A model generated the notes under the pieces. That model was not told the origin of the DNA and did no database searches. It worked only from the letters and a program-made list of their open reading frames with translations. Positions 1-8,910 of a stretch of DNA of 64,000 nucleotides are shown here, piece after piece. Each line of letters starts with the position of its first letter. The first letter of the stretch is position 1. Origin of the DNA: Streptomyces echinatus (GTDB taxonomy: Bacteria; Actinomycetota; Actinomycetes; Streptomycetales; Streptomycetaceae). The stretch is from assembly GCF_014203595.1 (NCBI RefSeq), contig NZ_JACHJK010000015.1, forward strand, positions 186,001 to 250,000, written 5' to 3'. Position numbers and translations under genes: made by a program.

Positions 1-1062
1 GAGCAGCGCCTTCTTGGCACGCTGCGGCAGCCCCGCGAAGGGGATGTCGGTGCGGAAGCCGAGCGCGTCCGCGAGGGCACCGATGAGACGGCCGAAGTAG
101 TCCTTGGTGTGCCCGTGCGACCAGGGGTGGATGGCGCCCTCGTCCAGGGACTTGTCCGGGTCGGGGACGATCAGTTCCGGGTCGACCTCCATGCGCGTGC
201 CGATGCCGGTGCACTCGGGGCAGGCGCCGAAGGGCGAGTTGAAGGAGAAGGAGCGGGGCTCCAGCTCTTCGAAGGACAGGTCGTCATACGGGCAGTAGAG
301 GTGCTCCGAGTACATGCGCTCGCGCTCGGGGTCGTCCTCGGGGAGGTCCACGAAGTCGAGCACGACCATGCCGCCGGACAGGCCGAGCGCCGTCTCCACG
401 GAGTCCGTGAGGCGTCGCTTGGCGGAGTCCTTCACCGTGAGGCGGTCCACGACCACCTCGATGGTGTGCTTCTCCTGCTTCTTCAGGGTCGGCGGCTCGG
501 ACAGCTGGACGGTCTGCCCGTCCACACGCGCACGGGAGTAGCCCTTGGTCTGCAGGTCGGCGAAGAGGTCGACGAACTCGCCCTTGCGCTCGCGCACCAG
601 CGGGGACAGCACCTGGAAGCGGCTCCCCTCCGGCAGCTCCAGGACCTTGTCCACGATGGCCTGCGGCGACTGGCGCGAGATCGGGCGGCCGCACTCGGGA
701 CAGTGCGGCTTGCCGATGCGCGCGAAGAGCAGTCGCAGGTAGTCGTAGACCTCGGTGATGGTGCCGACCGTCGAGCGGGGGTTGCGGGAGGTCGACTTCT
801 GGTCGATGGAGACCGCAGGGGAGAGACCCTCGATGAAGTCGACGTCGGGCTTGTCCATCTGGCCGAGGAACTGCCGGGCGTACGAGGAGAGCGACTCCAC
901 GTAACGGCGCTGGCCCTCCGCGAAGATCGTGTCGAAGGCCAGGGAGGACTTGCCCGACCCGGACAGGCCCGTGAAGACGATGAGCGAGTCACGAGGCAGG
1001 TCGAGCGAGACATTCTTCAGGTTGTGCTCGCGCGCGCCACGGACGATGAGACGGTCGGCCAC
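1..1062 (-). CDS. uvrA: Excinuclease ABC subunit UvrA (3' part outside window)
   Basis: UvrA is the damage-sensing ATPase of nucleotide excision repair; it loads UvrB on damaged DNA in the cytoplasm. Only the first 354 codons are present; the gene runs off the left edge. The protein opens with ADRLIVRGAREHNLKNV, has Walker A GLSGSGKSS near residue 32, and cysteine pairs CPEC near residues 119 and 280 (zinc-module positions). The GTG at 1062 is chosen because the conserved N-terminus begins there and an AAGGTG sequence precedes it. It is divergent from the gene at 1287. No GAAC-N4-GTTC LexA-type box is visible in the 224-bp gap. Identification is secure. Confidence 0.97.
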   Translation of the reverse strand, partial: MADRLIVRGAREHNLKNVSLDLPRDSLIVFTGLSGSGKSSLAFDTIFAEGQRRYVESLSSYARQFLGQMDKPDVDFIEGLSPAVSIDQKSTSRNPRSTVGTITEVYDYLRLLFARIGKPHCPECGRPISRQSPQAIVDKVLELPEGSRFQVLSPLVRERKGEFVDLFADLQTKGYSRARVDGQTVQLSEPPTLKKQEKHTIEVVVDRLTVKDSAKRRLTDSVETALGLSGGMVVLDFVDLPEDDPERERMYSEHLYCPYDDLSFEELEPRSFSFNSPFGACPECTGIGTRMEVDPELIVPDPDKSLDEGAIHPWSHGHTKDYFGRLIGALADALGFRTDIPFAGLPQRAKKALL

Positions 1063-1250
1063 GCCGGTCCGCACCTTTCTTGAGAGAAGTGACAGGGGCG
1101 GGGCCCCCGTCGTTCTTCAGACTAGGGGGAGCCACTGACAACGCCGGTCGGATTTCCCGGTTGCATAACAACCCCCGGCCATCCAGCATGCCCGACGCCA
1201 CCTTCGACGATATAGCACGTGCATTCGATTCGAGGGCGGGGTTCATCACC

Positions 1251-1279
1251 TTCACCCGAAGGTGTGGCCGGGCTAGGGT
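1251..1279 (+). promoter_or_regulatory. Predicted vegetative promoter, leaderless start
   Basis: A TTCACC -35 element (1251-1256) is separated by exactly 17 bp from a TAGGGT -10 element (1274-1279). The ATG at 1287 lies seven bases after the -10, so the transcript would begin at or next to the start codon. This agrees with the lack of a Shine-Dalgarno sequence. Prediction only. Confidence 0.6.
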
Positions 1280-1286
1280 CGGCGCC

Positions 1287-1973
1287 ATGATTGATCACGC
1301 TCATGACCTGGCCTGTGTACGTGAAGCGACGGACCGGCTCCTCACCGCGGTCGCCGCACTGGACAACGCCTCGCTCGCCGAGCCGTCACGGCTTCCGGGC
1401 TGGAGCCGGGGGCACGTCCTCGCCCACCTCGCCCGGAACGCGGACGCGCTCGTGAACGTCCTCCAGGGCCGTCCCATGTACGCGAGCGCCGCGGCGCGGG
1501 ACGCCGACATCGAGCGCGACGCCTCGCGGCCCCTGGCGGCGCAGGTGACCGACGTCCGGGAGACCGCGGACCGGTTCCGGGCGACCGGGGACGCCCCCGC
1601 GGACTGGACGCGCACGGTGGAGCTGCGCAACGGCGTCACCGACTCCGCGTCCCGGGTGCCCTTCCGCCGGTGGGTGGAGGTGGAGCTGCACCACGTCGAC
1701 CTCGGGATCGGGTACGAGCTGGAGGATCTTCCGGCGGAGTTCCTGGAGCGGGAGACCGACTTCCTCACGCAGCGGTTCGCCGGACACCCCGACGTCCCGG
1801 CGACGCGCGTCACGGACGGCACACGCGCGTGGACCACCGGTCGCGAGGCCGACGCGCCCGAGGTCACCGTCACCGGCCGGCCGGCGGACCTGGTGGGCTG
1901 GCTCGCCGGGCGCCGCGACGGGACGGCTCTGGAGGTGCGCGGCGGGGAGCTGCCCAAGCTGCCGCCGCTGTAG
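1287..1973 (+). CDS. Mycothiol-dependent maleylpyruvate isomerase-family enzyme
   Basis: A 228-aa protein of the DinB-like, mycothiol-dependent maleylpyruvate isomerase superfamily, cytoplasmic. The N-terminal four-helix domain contains LPGWSRGHVLAHLARNADA (about residues 33-51), whose His is a typical metal ligand, and a second ligand region WVEVELHHVDLGIGY around residue 130. The C-terminal third resembles the SCP2-like domain that closes these proteins. The family uses mycothiol, the actinobacterial thiol, for isomerisation or conjugation; the actual substrate cannot be read from sequence. The ATG is used because it follows a -10 box at leaderless spacing. The next gene encodes a hydrolase that could belong to the same thiol chemistry; that link is inference. 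Confidence 0.85.
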   Translation: MIDHAHDLACVREATDRLLTAVAALDNASLAEPSRLPGWSRGHVLAHLARNADALVNVLQGRPMYASAAARDADIERDASRPLAAQVTDVRETADRFRATGDAPADWTRTVELRNGVTDSASRVPFRRWVEVELHHVDLGIGYELEDLPAEFLERETDFLTQRFAGHPDVPATRVTDGTRAWTTGREADAPEVTVTGRPADLVGWLAGRRDGTALEVRGGELPKLPPL

Positions 1974-2040
1974 GCGGCGACCGCCCACGGACGCGCCCGT
2001 GCGGCCCTCTCCCGGGGCCCGCCCGCTATAGGCTGCCGCC

Positions 2041-2697
2041 ATGACGTACTCCGGAGAGGTCAAGGTCGGCGGACCGGCGGATGTGCACGAGCTGAAAGAC
2101 CTGATGATCACCAAGATCGCGGTCGGCCCGATGGACAACAACGCCTATCTGCTGCGCTGCCGGGCCACCGACGAGCAGCTCCTGATCGACGCCGCCAACG
2201 AGGCGGAGACACTCCTCGCCATGATCGGTGACGACGGCATCGCGTCCGTCGTCACCACCCATCAGCACGGCGACCACTGGCAGGCGCTCGCCGAGGTCGT
2301 CGCGGCCACGGGCGCGCGTACGTACGCCGGCCGCGACGACGCCGGCGGCATCCCGGTACCCACCGACGTCCTCGTCGACGACGGCGATGTCATCAGGGTC
2401 GGCCGGGTGGAGCTCACCGCGCGCCACCTGGTCGGCCACACACCCGGTTCTATCGCACTGGTCTACGACGATCCGCACGGCCATCCGCACGTCTTCACCG
2501 GTGACTGCCTCTTCCCGGGCGGCGTCGGCAACACGCGCAAGGACCCGAAGGCCTTCGCCAGCCTGATCCACGACGTGGAAACGAAGATCTTCGAGGCACT
2601 GCCGGACGAGACGTGGGTCTATCCCGGGCACGGCAACGACACCTCGCTGGGCGCGGAGCGCCCTCATCTGCCGGAGTGGCACGCGCGCGGGTGGTGA
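2041..2697 (+). CDS. Metallo-beta-lactamase-fold hydrolase, glyoxalase II-like
   Basis: A 218-aa cytoplasmic hydrolase of the metallo-beta-lactamase fold. It carries the dinuclear metal motif HQHGDHW (HxHxDH) at about residues 76-82, a later His in HLVGHTPGS and Asp/His positions in FTGDCLFPGG and YPGHG. This is the layout of hydroxyacylglutathione-hydrolase-like proteins; in actinobacteria the thioester partner would be mycothiol rather than glutathione. The ATG lies six bases after a TAGGCT-like -10 sequence (2029-2034) and lacks a clear SD, so it may also be leaderless. It follows the mycothiol-dependent isomerase by 67 bp in the same direction, which fits related thiol-linked detoxification but does not prove it. 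Confidence 0.88.
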   Translation: MTYSGEVKVGGPADVHELKDLMITKIAVGPMDNNAYLLRCRATDEQLLIDAANEAETLLAMIGDDGIASVVTTHQHGDHWQALAEVVAATGARTYAGRDDAGGIPVPTDVLVDDGDVIRVGRVELTARHLVGHTPGSIALVYDDPHGHPHVFTGDCLFPGGVGNTRKDPKAFASLIHDVETKIFEALPDETWVYPGHGNDTSLGAERPHLPEWHARGW

Positions 2698-3187
2698 GCG
2701 GGCGCGGGGCGGCCCGGCGTAAGTGCGGCCCGCTTGTGCGCGTGTCTCGGGTGGCCGTGCGGTGCCCCCCGGCCCGGTGCCATGGGCCTGGCGCCGAACA
2801 AGGGTGTGCGCTCCGGCGTGCAGTCCGTGCGCGCGTCCCGCGCATGCGAGTTGCGCCCACGCCGGGCGCGCGCCTGGCACTCGTGCCGGGCGCACATCGC
2901 TCCTTCGCGCGCCCCGTGTGAATCCTTCGCACGCACCGAACCCGCGTGCGCACTCCCGGAGAACGCGCGCCCGCAGTCAACTGGTAGCAGCCCCGCACAG
3001 GATGACGGCTCCTGAGCGGTAGGGGCCGCCGGTCTCCAACCCCGCCCTCGGCCGGCGGCCCAGGCTCGGGCACGCGCGCGTGGGCCGCGCACAGCCGCGT
3101 TCACACCGCCGCAACACCCGTTCCCAGTATGCGGACAACCACCGCCGTGACCTGGACAGACGGGGCGTTCGCTGCCACTCTCCCGCC
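2698..3187 (+). other. 490-bp gene-free stretch, GTGCGCG-rich
   Basis: No reading frame here has convincing codon usage or a recognisable product; all long frames are Arg/Pro/Cys-rich shadows. The DNA is rich in alternating GTGCGC/GCGCAC words and holds one copy of the 12-bp palindrome CACGCGCGCGTG at 3071-3082. The right end contains the promoter of the ABC importer. Confidence 0.6.
3153..3181 (+). promoter_or_regulatory. Predicted promoter of amino-acid ABC importer operon
   Basis: TGGACA (3153-3158) and CACTCT (3176-3181) are separated by 17 bp, and the ATG of the binding protein follows six bases later with no SD. This predicts a leaderless first cistron. The -10 is a weak match, so confidence is moderate. 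Confidence 0.45.
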
Positions 3188-4072
3188 ATGCATCCTGCCC
3201 CTCGCGCCCTGCGCCGCGCGGTCGCCGCCGTCACCGTAGCCCTGCTCGCCACCGCTGTCGGCTGTGCGCCGCAGCCCGAGGAGAAGGCGTCGGCCGCCTC
3301 GTCCGGGCCGGCCGGGAAGAGCTGCGCCAAGGGCCAGCTCGCCACGAGGACGTCCGGGAAGCTGACGATCGCGACGGACGAACCGGCCTACGAGCCCTGG
3401 TTCAAGGACGACAAGCCCGCCAACGGCAAGGGTTTCGAGTCGGCCGTCGCCTATGCCGTGGCGAAGCGGCTCGGGTACGACAAGAGCGCGGTCGTATGGC
3501 AGAGCGTCCCGTTCAACAAGGCGTTCGCGCCGGGGGTGAAGACCTTCGACTTCGACATCAACCAGGTGTCGATCAGCACCGAGCGCAAGAAGGCCGTGGA
3601 CTTCTCCTCCGGTTACTACGACGTGCGCCAGGCGGTCATCGCGCTCAAGGGCGGCAGGGCCGCCCGGGCCACGAGCATCGCGGATCTGAAGAAGCTGAAG
3701 CTGGGCGCCCAGGTGGGCACCACCAGCCTCGACTACATCACCGACCTCGTGAAGCCGGCGCAGGACGCGGCCGTCTACGCCAAGAACGACCAGGCGAAGT
3801 CCGCGCTGAAGAACGGTCAGGTCGACGCCATCGTCACCGACCTGCCGACGGCGTTCTACATCACCGCGGCCGAGGTGACGGACGCGAAGATCGTCGGCCA
3901 GTTCGAGAACCAGGGCGGCACGCCCGAGCAGTTCGGGCTCGTGCTGGACAAGGGAAGCGCGCTGACCTCGTGCGTGACCGGCGCCGTCGAAGCCCTGCGC
4001 AAGGACGGCACGCTGGCCGGGATCGAGAAGCAGTGGCTCTCGGACGCCGTCGACGCCCCGGTGCTCAAGTGA
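3188..4072 (+). CDS. Polar amino-acid ABC transporter, substrate-binding lipoprotein
   Basis: A 294-aa extracytoplasmic solute-binding protein of family 3 (SBP_bac_3), anchored to the membrane by lipid. The first 25 residues form a signal peptide (RRAVAAVTVALLATAVGC) with Cys as the likely lipidated residue. The mature part has the usual LTIATDEPAYEPWF opening, the FDFDINQVSISTERKKAVDFS segment and the GAQVGTTSLDYI hinge of glutamate/glutamine/cystine-type binding proteins. A longer in-frame N-terminus exists but would bury the signal peptide. The stop overlaps the permease GTG by four bases (GTGA), so the genes are translationally coupled. Ligand specificity is not determined by sequence alone. 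Confidence 0.92.
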   Translation: MHPAPRALRRAVAAVTVALLATAVGCAPQPEEKASAASSGPAGKSCAKGQLATRTSGKLTIATDEPAYEPWFKDDKPANGKGFESAVAYAVAKRLGYDKSAVVWQSVPFNKAFAPGVKTFDFDINQVSISTERKKAVDFSSGYYDVRQAVIALKGGRAARATSIADLKKLKLGAQVGTTSLDYITDLVKPAQDAAVYAKNDQAKSALKNGQVDAIVTDLPTAFYITAAEVTDAKIVGQFENQGGTPEQFGLVLDKGSALTSCVTGAVEALRKDGTLAGIEKQWLSDAVDAPVLK

Positions 4073-4989
4073 CCGTCACCAAGGACGACTCGGCCCGGGA
4101 GGGGGCGGACGACAAGGGTGACATGTCCGGTGGCGCCGATGACGGCTACGTTCCCTCCGAGCGGCGCCTGGCGCGCGAGCGCTACCGGCGCGCGCGGGCG
4201 CGCCGCGCCACGGCCGTGGCGGCGCTGTCGACCCTCGTCACGGCCGCCGTGCTCTACCTGGTCGTCGTCAGCGCACCGGGCTGGCCACGCACCAAGGAGA
4301 CCTTCTTCAGCGCGCACTACGCGCGCGAGGCGTTCCCGAAGGTCCTCGAAGGGCTGTGGCTGAACGTCCGTCTGCTGCTGATCTGCGGTGCCGCCGTTCT
4401 GGTCCTCGGCATGCTGATCGCCGTCGCGCGGACCCTGCGCGGCCCGGTCTTCTTCCCGCTCCGGGTCCTGGCGGCGGCCTACACCGACTTCTTCCGCGGG
4501 CTGCCGCTGATCATCAACCTGATGATCGTGGTTCTGGGCGTGCCGGCGCTCCGGCTGCAGGGCGTGACGGTCGATCCGGTGCTGCTCGGCGGTACGGCGC
4601 TGACGCTGACGTACTCGGCTTACGTGGCGGAGGTGTTCCGGGCCGGCATCGAGTCCGTCCACCCCTCCCAGCGCGCGGCGGCTCGCTCGCTGGGCCTCAC
4701 CAACCGGCAGGCCCTGCGCCACGTCGTACTGCCGCAGGCGGTGCGCCGCCAGGTGCCGCCGCTCCTCAACGACCTCGTGTCGCTGCAGAAGGACACCGGG
4801 CTGGTGTCCATCGGGGGCGCGGTGGACGCCGTACGGGCCGCCGACATCATCGTGGGCCGCAGTCTGAACTACACGCCGTACATCGTCGCGGGGCTGGTGT
4901 TCGTGGCGCTGACCATCCCGATGACCCGGTTCACCGACTGGGTGACGGCCCGGACGGACCGGCGGCGGGCCCAGGGAGGGTCCTTGTGA
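4069..4989 (+). CDS. Polar amino-acid ABC transporter, permease
   Basis: A 306-aa inner-membrane permease of the HisM/GlnP type. About 55 charged residues rich in Arg precede the first membrane helix (AVAALSTLVTAAVLYLVVV), which is a long cytosolic head. Several further helices follow. The ABC-coupling EAA loop is clear at EVFRAGIESVHPSQRAAARS with GLTNRQALRHVVLPQA after it. The GTG start overlaps the stop of the binding-protein gene. A single permease gene is present, so a homodimeric membrane domain is likely. The 3' end lies in a 21-bp direct repeat that also creates a possible seven-codon minicistron before the ATPase gene. Confidence 0.92.
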   Translation: MTVTKDDSAREGADDKGDMSGGADDGYVPSERRLARERYRRARARRATAVAALSTLVTAAVLYLVVVSAPGWPRTKETFFSAHYAREAFPKVLEGLWLNVRLLLICGAAVLVLGMLIAVARTLRGPVFFPLRVLAAAYTDFFRGLPLIINLMIVVLGVPALRLQGVTVDPVLLGGTALTLTYSAYVAEVFRAGIESVHPSQRAAARSLGLTNRQALRHVVLPQAVRRQVPPLLNDLVSLQKDTGLVSIGGAVDAVRAADIIVGRSLNYTPYIVAGLVFVALTIPMTRFTDWVTARTDRRRAQGGSL

Positions 4990-5005
4990 ACCCAGGAGGA
5001 TCCCT

Positions 5006-5782
5006 GTGAGCATGTCTGAGAACCCGCCTGTGGGCGCCGCGCCGGTCCTGCGGATGGAGTCCGTCCGCAAGACCTTCGGCGGCTCGGTCGTCCTGCGGGA
5101 CATCGGTCTGGAGGTCGCTCCGCACACGGTGACCGCGCTGATCGGCGCCTCCGGCTCCGGAAAGTCGACGCTGCTGCGCTGCGTCAATCTCCTGGAGGAG
5201 ATCGACGACGGGGCGATCTGGCTGGACGGCGAGGAGATCACCGATCCCCGTGCGGACCAGGACGCGGTACGGCGCCGGATCGGCGTCGTCTTCCAGGCGT
5301 ACAACCTCTTCCCGCACATGAGCGTGCTCGAGAACATCACGCTCGCCCCGCGCAGGGTGCACGGCGTCTCCCGCGCGGAGGCCGAGGAACGCGCCAGGGA
5401 GCTGCTGGAGCGCCTTGGACTGGGCGGCAGGGCGGACGCCTACCCGGACCGGCTCAGCGGCGGTCAGCAGCAGCGTGTGGCGATCGTCCGGGCTCTCGCG
5501 GTGCGGCCTCGGCTGTTGCTGCTGGACGAGATCACGGCCGCGCTCGACCCGGAGCTCGTGGGCGAGGTGCTGGAGGTGGTCCGCGGCCTGAAGGACGACG
5601 GCATGACCATGGTGCTGGCGACGCACGAGATGGGCTTCGCCAGGGACGTCGCCGACCAGGTCTGCTTCCTGGACGGTGGGGTCGTTCTGGAACGCGGCAC
5701 CGCCGAGCAGGTCTTCGGCGACCCACGGCAGGAGCGCACACGGCGCTTCCTGCGGCGGATCGTGGAGGCGGGCCGGCTGTGA
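5006..5782 (+). CDS. Polar amino-acid ABC transporter, ATP-binding protein
   Basis: A 258-aa cytoplasmic ATPase that energises the importer encoded just upstream. Visible motifs are Walker A GASGSGKST (about residues 50-58), Q-loop VFQAYNLFPH, signature LSGGQQQR, Walker B LLLLDEITAALD and switch His in ATHEMGF; these are diagnostic of the polar amino-acid (GlnQ-like) class. The GTG at 5006 is used because AGGAGGA lies at 4994-5000; an ATG two codons later is an equally usable start. It forms one operon with the binding protein and permease. Confidence 0.94.
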   Translation: MSMSENPPVGAAPVLRMESVRKTFGGSVVLRDIGLEVAPHTVTALIGASGSGKSTLLRCVNLLEEIDDGAIWLDGEEITDPRADQDAVRRRIGVVFQAYNLFPHMSVLENITLAPRRVHGVSRAEAEERARELLERLGLGGRADAYPDRLSGGQQQRVAIVRALAVRPRLLLLDEITAALDPELVGEVLEVVRGLKDDGMTMVLATHEMGFARDVADQVCFLDGGVVLERGTAEQVFGDPRQERTRRFLRRIVEAGRL

Positions 5783-5795
5783 GTCCCGCTCAGGA

Positions 5796-6269
5796 TCACC
5801 CGTCCGTCCGCGCCGCCCCGACCAGCGCCGCGACCCGCTCCACCCCGAACGCGTAGCCCTGCACCCCGCAGCCGGCGATCACGCCGTCGGCGCGCAGCGA
5901 GACGTACGAGTGGTGCCGGAACGATTCCCGCCGGTGGATGTTGGAGATGTGCACCTCGATCACGGGCATGCCGTCGCAGGCGTTGAGTGCGTCCAGAATG
6001 GCGACCGACGTGTGCGAGTAGGCGCCGGGGTTGATGACGATCCCGCAGTGGCCGAGCCGGGCCTCGTGGATCCAGTCGACCAGTTCGCCCTCGTGGTTGG
6101 ACTGCCGGAAGTCCACGGTGCCGCCGTGCGCGGCCGCCGCCTTGGCGCACAGCTCCTCCACGTCGGCCAGCGTCTCCTTGCCGTAGATCTCGGGCTGGCG
6201 CTGGCCGAGCAGGTTCAGATTGGGCCCGTTGAGGATCATGATCGGGGCGTTGGCCAGGGTGCGGGGCAC
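5796..6269 (-). CDS. aroQ: Type II 3-dehydroquinate dehydratase
   Basis: A 157-aa enzyme that dehydrates 3-dehydroquinate to 3-dehydroshikimate in the shikimate pathway. The family signature ILNGPNLNLLGQRQPEIYG (residues 11-29) contains the catalytic Tyr; QSNHEGELVDWIHEA, INPGAYSHTSVAI and VEVHISNIHRRESFRHHS provide the other active-site residues, including the catalytic His. Length matches the small dodecameric type II enzymes. It is convergent with the ABC importer, with only 13 bp between the stop codons. It stands alone, away from other aro genes. No change in any key residue is visible. Confidence 0.97.
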   Translation of the reverse strand: MPRTLANAPIMILNGPNLNLLGQRQPEIYGKETLADVEELCAKAAAAHGGTVDFRQSNHEGELVDWIHEARLGHCGIVINPGAYSHTSVAILDALNACDGMPVIEVHISNIHRRESFRHHSYVSLRADGVIAGCGVQGYAFGVERVAALVGAARTDG

Positions 6270-6446
6270 GGTTCCTCCGGTCCGTTCGGGGCGATGCGGC
6301 TGCGACCGCTGTCCGCACCCGGTCTATCACGCCTACCAGGGCGGACAGCGGCCCGTGTGCGCCGGTCGCCACGGCGTGCACTCCGGTCCCGTGATCACCT
6401 CCGTACGCCCCCGTAACTCCCGATCACTGTGGGTAGTTGACGCGGC

Positions 6447-7748
6447 ATGCGCGATGTACACGCCGTAAGCACCCCGTCCATGCCGCGGCTCGCCGCCGCC
6501 TCGCTCGCGGGGACAGCGATCGAGTTCTACGACTTCTTCGTCTACGGGACCGCGGCGGCCCTGGTCCTGGGGCCGCTGTTCTTCCCCACCTTCTCACCGG
6601 TCGCGGGGACACTGGCGGCGTTCGGCACGTTCGGGGTGGGATTCCTGGCCCGGCCGCTGGGCTCGGTGCTGTTCGGGCACATCGGGGACCGGCGCGGACG
6701 GCGGCCGGTACTCGTCGTCTCGCTGCTGCTCACCGGCGCCTCCACGGTCGCCGTCGGCTGTGTGCCGTCGTACGCGGCCATCGGCGTCGCCGCACCCGTG
6801 CTCCTGCTGGTCCTCCGCTTCCTGCAGGGACTGGGACTCGGCGGGGAGTGGGGCGGGGCGGTGCTGCTGACCGCGGAGCACGCTCCCGCCGGCCGGCGCG
6901 CCCTGTGGTCGAGCTTCCCGCAGGTGGGTCCGGCGCTCGGCTTCGTCCTGGCCAACGGGGTGATGCTCATGCTGTCGGCGACGCTGTCCGACGCGGAGTT
7001 CGCGCGCTGGGGCTGGCGGGTGCCGTTCTGGGCGGCCGGCGCGCTGGCGCTGGCCGGTCTGTGGCTGCGCTCCTCGCTCACGGAGAGCCCTCGGTTCCTG
7101 GAGATCGACGACCACGCGCGCGTGCCGCTCGTCGAGGTCGTACGTCACCACGGGCGGCTGGTGCTGCTGACGGCGGGCGCGCTGGCGGTGGGCTACGCGG
7201 TGTTCTACGCGGTGACGACCTGGTCGCTGGCGTACGCGACGGAACGGCTGGGCGTGAGCCGTACGGTCATGTTGATGTGCGTCATGGGCGCGGTGCTCGT
7301 GCAGGGCGCGCTCATCCCCGTCGCGGCGCTGCTCGGCGACCGGTACGGGCGGCGGCCGATGTGCCTGGCGGGGTGCGTGGCCAGTGTGCTGTGGATGCTG
7401 CCGATGGTCGCGCTGCTGGCGAGCGGCGAGCCGCTGCTGATGTTCCTCGCCATCCTGGGCGCCCTGCTCGCCTTCGTCACCATGTTCTCGGTGATCGCCG
7501 CCTATCTGCCGGAGCTGTTCGAGCCTCGGGTGCGCTGCACGGGTGCGGCCGTCGGCTACAACCTCGGCGGGGTCCTCGGCGGTGCCCTCACCCCGATTGT
7601 CGCGACGACGCTCGCGGAGCGGGGCGGGCGGGTGCCCTGGGGCGTGGGGGCGTATCTGACGGGCATCGCGCTGATCAGCCTGGTGTGTTTCGCTCTGCTG
7701 CCGGAGACACGGCCGGTGCCCGTGGCGGCGGAGCCGGTCACGGGCTGA
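6447..7748 (+). CDS. MHS-family MFS transporter
   Basis: A 433-aa, 12-helix major facilitator permease of the metabolite:H+ symporter (MHS) family, related to proline/betaine, shikimate and alpha-ketoglutarate symporters. The diagnostic opening is AGTAIEFYDFFVYGTAAALV, followed by the loop 2-3 motif GHIGDRRGRRPVL and FLQGLGLGGEWGGAVLLTAEH; a second loop repeat is LGDRYGRRPM. Membrane location is certain, substrate unknown. Proximity to aroQ makes a shikimate-type aromatic acid one possibility, but the genes are divergent and this is weak evidence. The start matches family N-termini; no strong SD is visible, and a TAGTTG sequence lies seven bases upstream. Confidence 0.9.
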   Translation: MRDVHAVSTPSMPRLAAASLAGTAIEFYDFFVYGTAAALVLGPLFFPTFSPVAGTLAAFGTFGVGFLARPLGSVLFGHIGDRRGRRPVLVVSLLLTGASTVAVGCVPSYAAIGVAAPVLLLVLRFLQGLGLGGEWGGAVLLTAEHAPAGRRALWSSFPQVGPALGFVLANGVMLMLSATLSDAEFARWGWRVPFWAAGALALAGLWLRSSLTESPRFLEIDDHARVPLVEVVRHHGRLVLLTAGALAVGYAVFYAVTTWSLAYATERLGVSRTVMLMCVMGAVLVQGALIPVAALLGDRYGRRPMCLAGCVASVLWMLPMVALLASGEPLLMFLAILGALLAFVTMFSVIAAYLPELFEPRVRCTGAAVGYNLGGVLGGALTPIVATTLAERGGRVPWGVGAYLTGIALISLVCFALLPETRPVPVAAEPVTG

Positions 7749-7774
7749 CCTGGAGGCGCAGGCCCGGCCGTCGG

Positions 7775-8875
7775 CTAGGGATTGATCGCCAGTTCCAGGT
7801 AGGCCGCGAACAGCACCAGGTGGACGCCACCCTGCAGGGGTGTGGCCCGGCCCGGCACCACGGTCAGGGAACTGACCACCACGGTCAGCGCGAGCATCAG
7901 CATGTGGGTCGCACCGAGGCCGAGGACGAGCGGCCCGGACAGCCAGACGGAGGCGAGGGCCACCGCAGGGATGGTCAGTCCGATGCTGGCCATCGCGGAG
8001 CCGAGCGCGAGGTTGAGGCTGGTCTGCACCCGGTCACGGCGCGCGGAGCGCAATGCGGCGATCGTCTCGGGCAGCAGGACGAGCAGGGCGATGATCACGC
8101 CGACCACCGCTTGCGGCAGGCCCGCCGCGGCCACGCCCGACTCGATCGTGGGCGACACGCCCTTGGCCAGGCCGACCACCCCGACCAGGGCCAGCCCGAG
8201 CATGCCGAGGCTGATCCAGGCGGTGCGCGCGGACGGGGGGCCGGCGTGGGCATCGGCGGTGATGACCTCGCCCTGCCGGGTGATGGGCAGGAAGTAGTCG
8301 CGGTGGCGCACGGTCTGGGTGGTCACGAACAACCCGTACAGGATCAGTGAGGACAGCGCGGCGAAGGTCAGCTGGACGGTGGAGAACTCGGGTCCGGGCT
8401 TGCTGGTGGTGAAGGTCGGCAGCACCAGACTGAGCGTGGCCAGCGTCGCCACGGTCGCCAGCGCGGCACCGGTGCCCTCGGGGTTGAAGACGGCCGTGCC
8501 GTGCCGCAGGGAGCCGACGAGCAGGCAGAGCCCGACGATGCCGTTGCAGGTGATCATCACGGCGGCGAAGACGGTGTCCCGGGCCAGGGTGGAACTCTTG
8601 TCCCCGCCGTCGGCCATGAGGGTGACGATCAGGGCCACCTCGATGACGGTGACGGCGATGGCGAGCACCAGGGAACCGAAGGGCTCACCGACCCGGTGGG
8701 CGACCACCTCGGCGTGGTGCACCGCCGCCAGGACGGCGCCGGCGAGTACGAGGGTCACCAGGCCGACGACGGCGCCGGGCAGGTCCCGGCCCCAGGTGAA
8801 GACCAGCAGGACGACCGCGAGCACCGGCACGAGCATCGTCCATTGATGGGTGAGCGACCGGAGCCGAGTGATCAT
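7775..8875 (-). CDS. CaCA-family cation/proton antiporter (ChaA-like)
   Basis: A 366-aa integral membrane antiporter with about 11 helices. The two inverted repeats of calcium/cation antiporters are visible: GEPFGSLVLAIAVTVIEVAL (about residues 60-80) and LPETIAALRSARRDRVQ followed by NLALGSAMASIGLTIPAVA (about 260-300); their acidic residues bind the ion. It resembles ionic transporter y4hA/ChaA, which exchange Ca2+ or Na+/K+ for protons. The ATG at 8875 is preferred because hydrophobic sequence begins shortly after it; an upstream ATG at 8953 would add a KERKERKER stretch encoded by 9-bp repeats. It is convergent with the MFS gene. Confidence 0.87.
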   Translation of the reverse strand: MITRLRSLTHQWTMLVPVLAVVLLVFTWGRDLPGAVVGLVTLVLAGAVLAAVHHAEVVAHRVGEPFGSLVLAIAVTVIEVALIVTLMADGGDKSSTLARDTVFAAVMITCNGIVGLCLLVGSLRHGTAVFNPEGTGAALATVATLATLSLVLPTFTTSKPGPEFSTVQLTFAALSSLILYGLFVTTQTVRHRDYFLPITRQGEVITADAHAGPPSARTAWISLGMLGLALVGVVGLAKGVSPTIESGVAAAGLPQAVVGVIIALLVLLPETIAALRSARRDRVQTSLNLALGSAMASIGLTIPAVALASVWLSGPLVLGLGATHMLMLALTVVVSSLTVVPGRATPLQGGVHLVLFAAYLELAINP

Positions 8876-8910
8876 GCGGCGATGGTCGCAGAGGCCTACA
8901 GAATTCGCAT

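Noticed and set aside
109..1083. A long plus-strand frame opposite uvrA
   Set aside because: Shadow of the uvrA coding strand; Val/Glu/Arg-rich without family similarity, while the minus frame has all UvrA motifs.
1063..1286. LexA/SOS box upstream of uvrA
   Set aside because: No GAAC-N4-GTTC match in the gap, so SOS control is not supported by sequence.
5464..6381. Long minus-strand frame across the ABC ATPase and aroQ
   Set aside because: Runs out of frame through both genes; low-complexity Arg/Pro/Ala and no recognisable domain.
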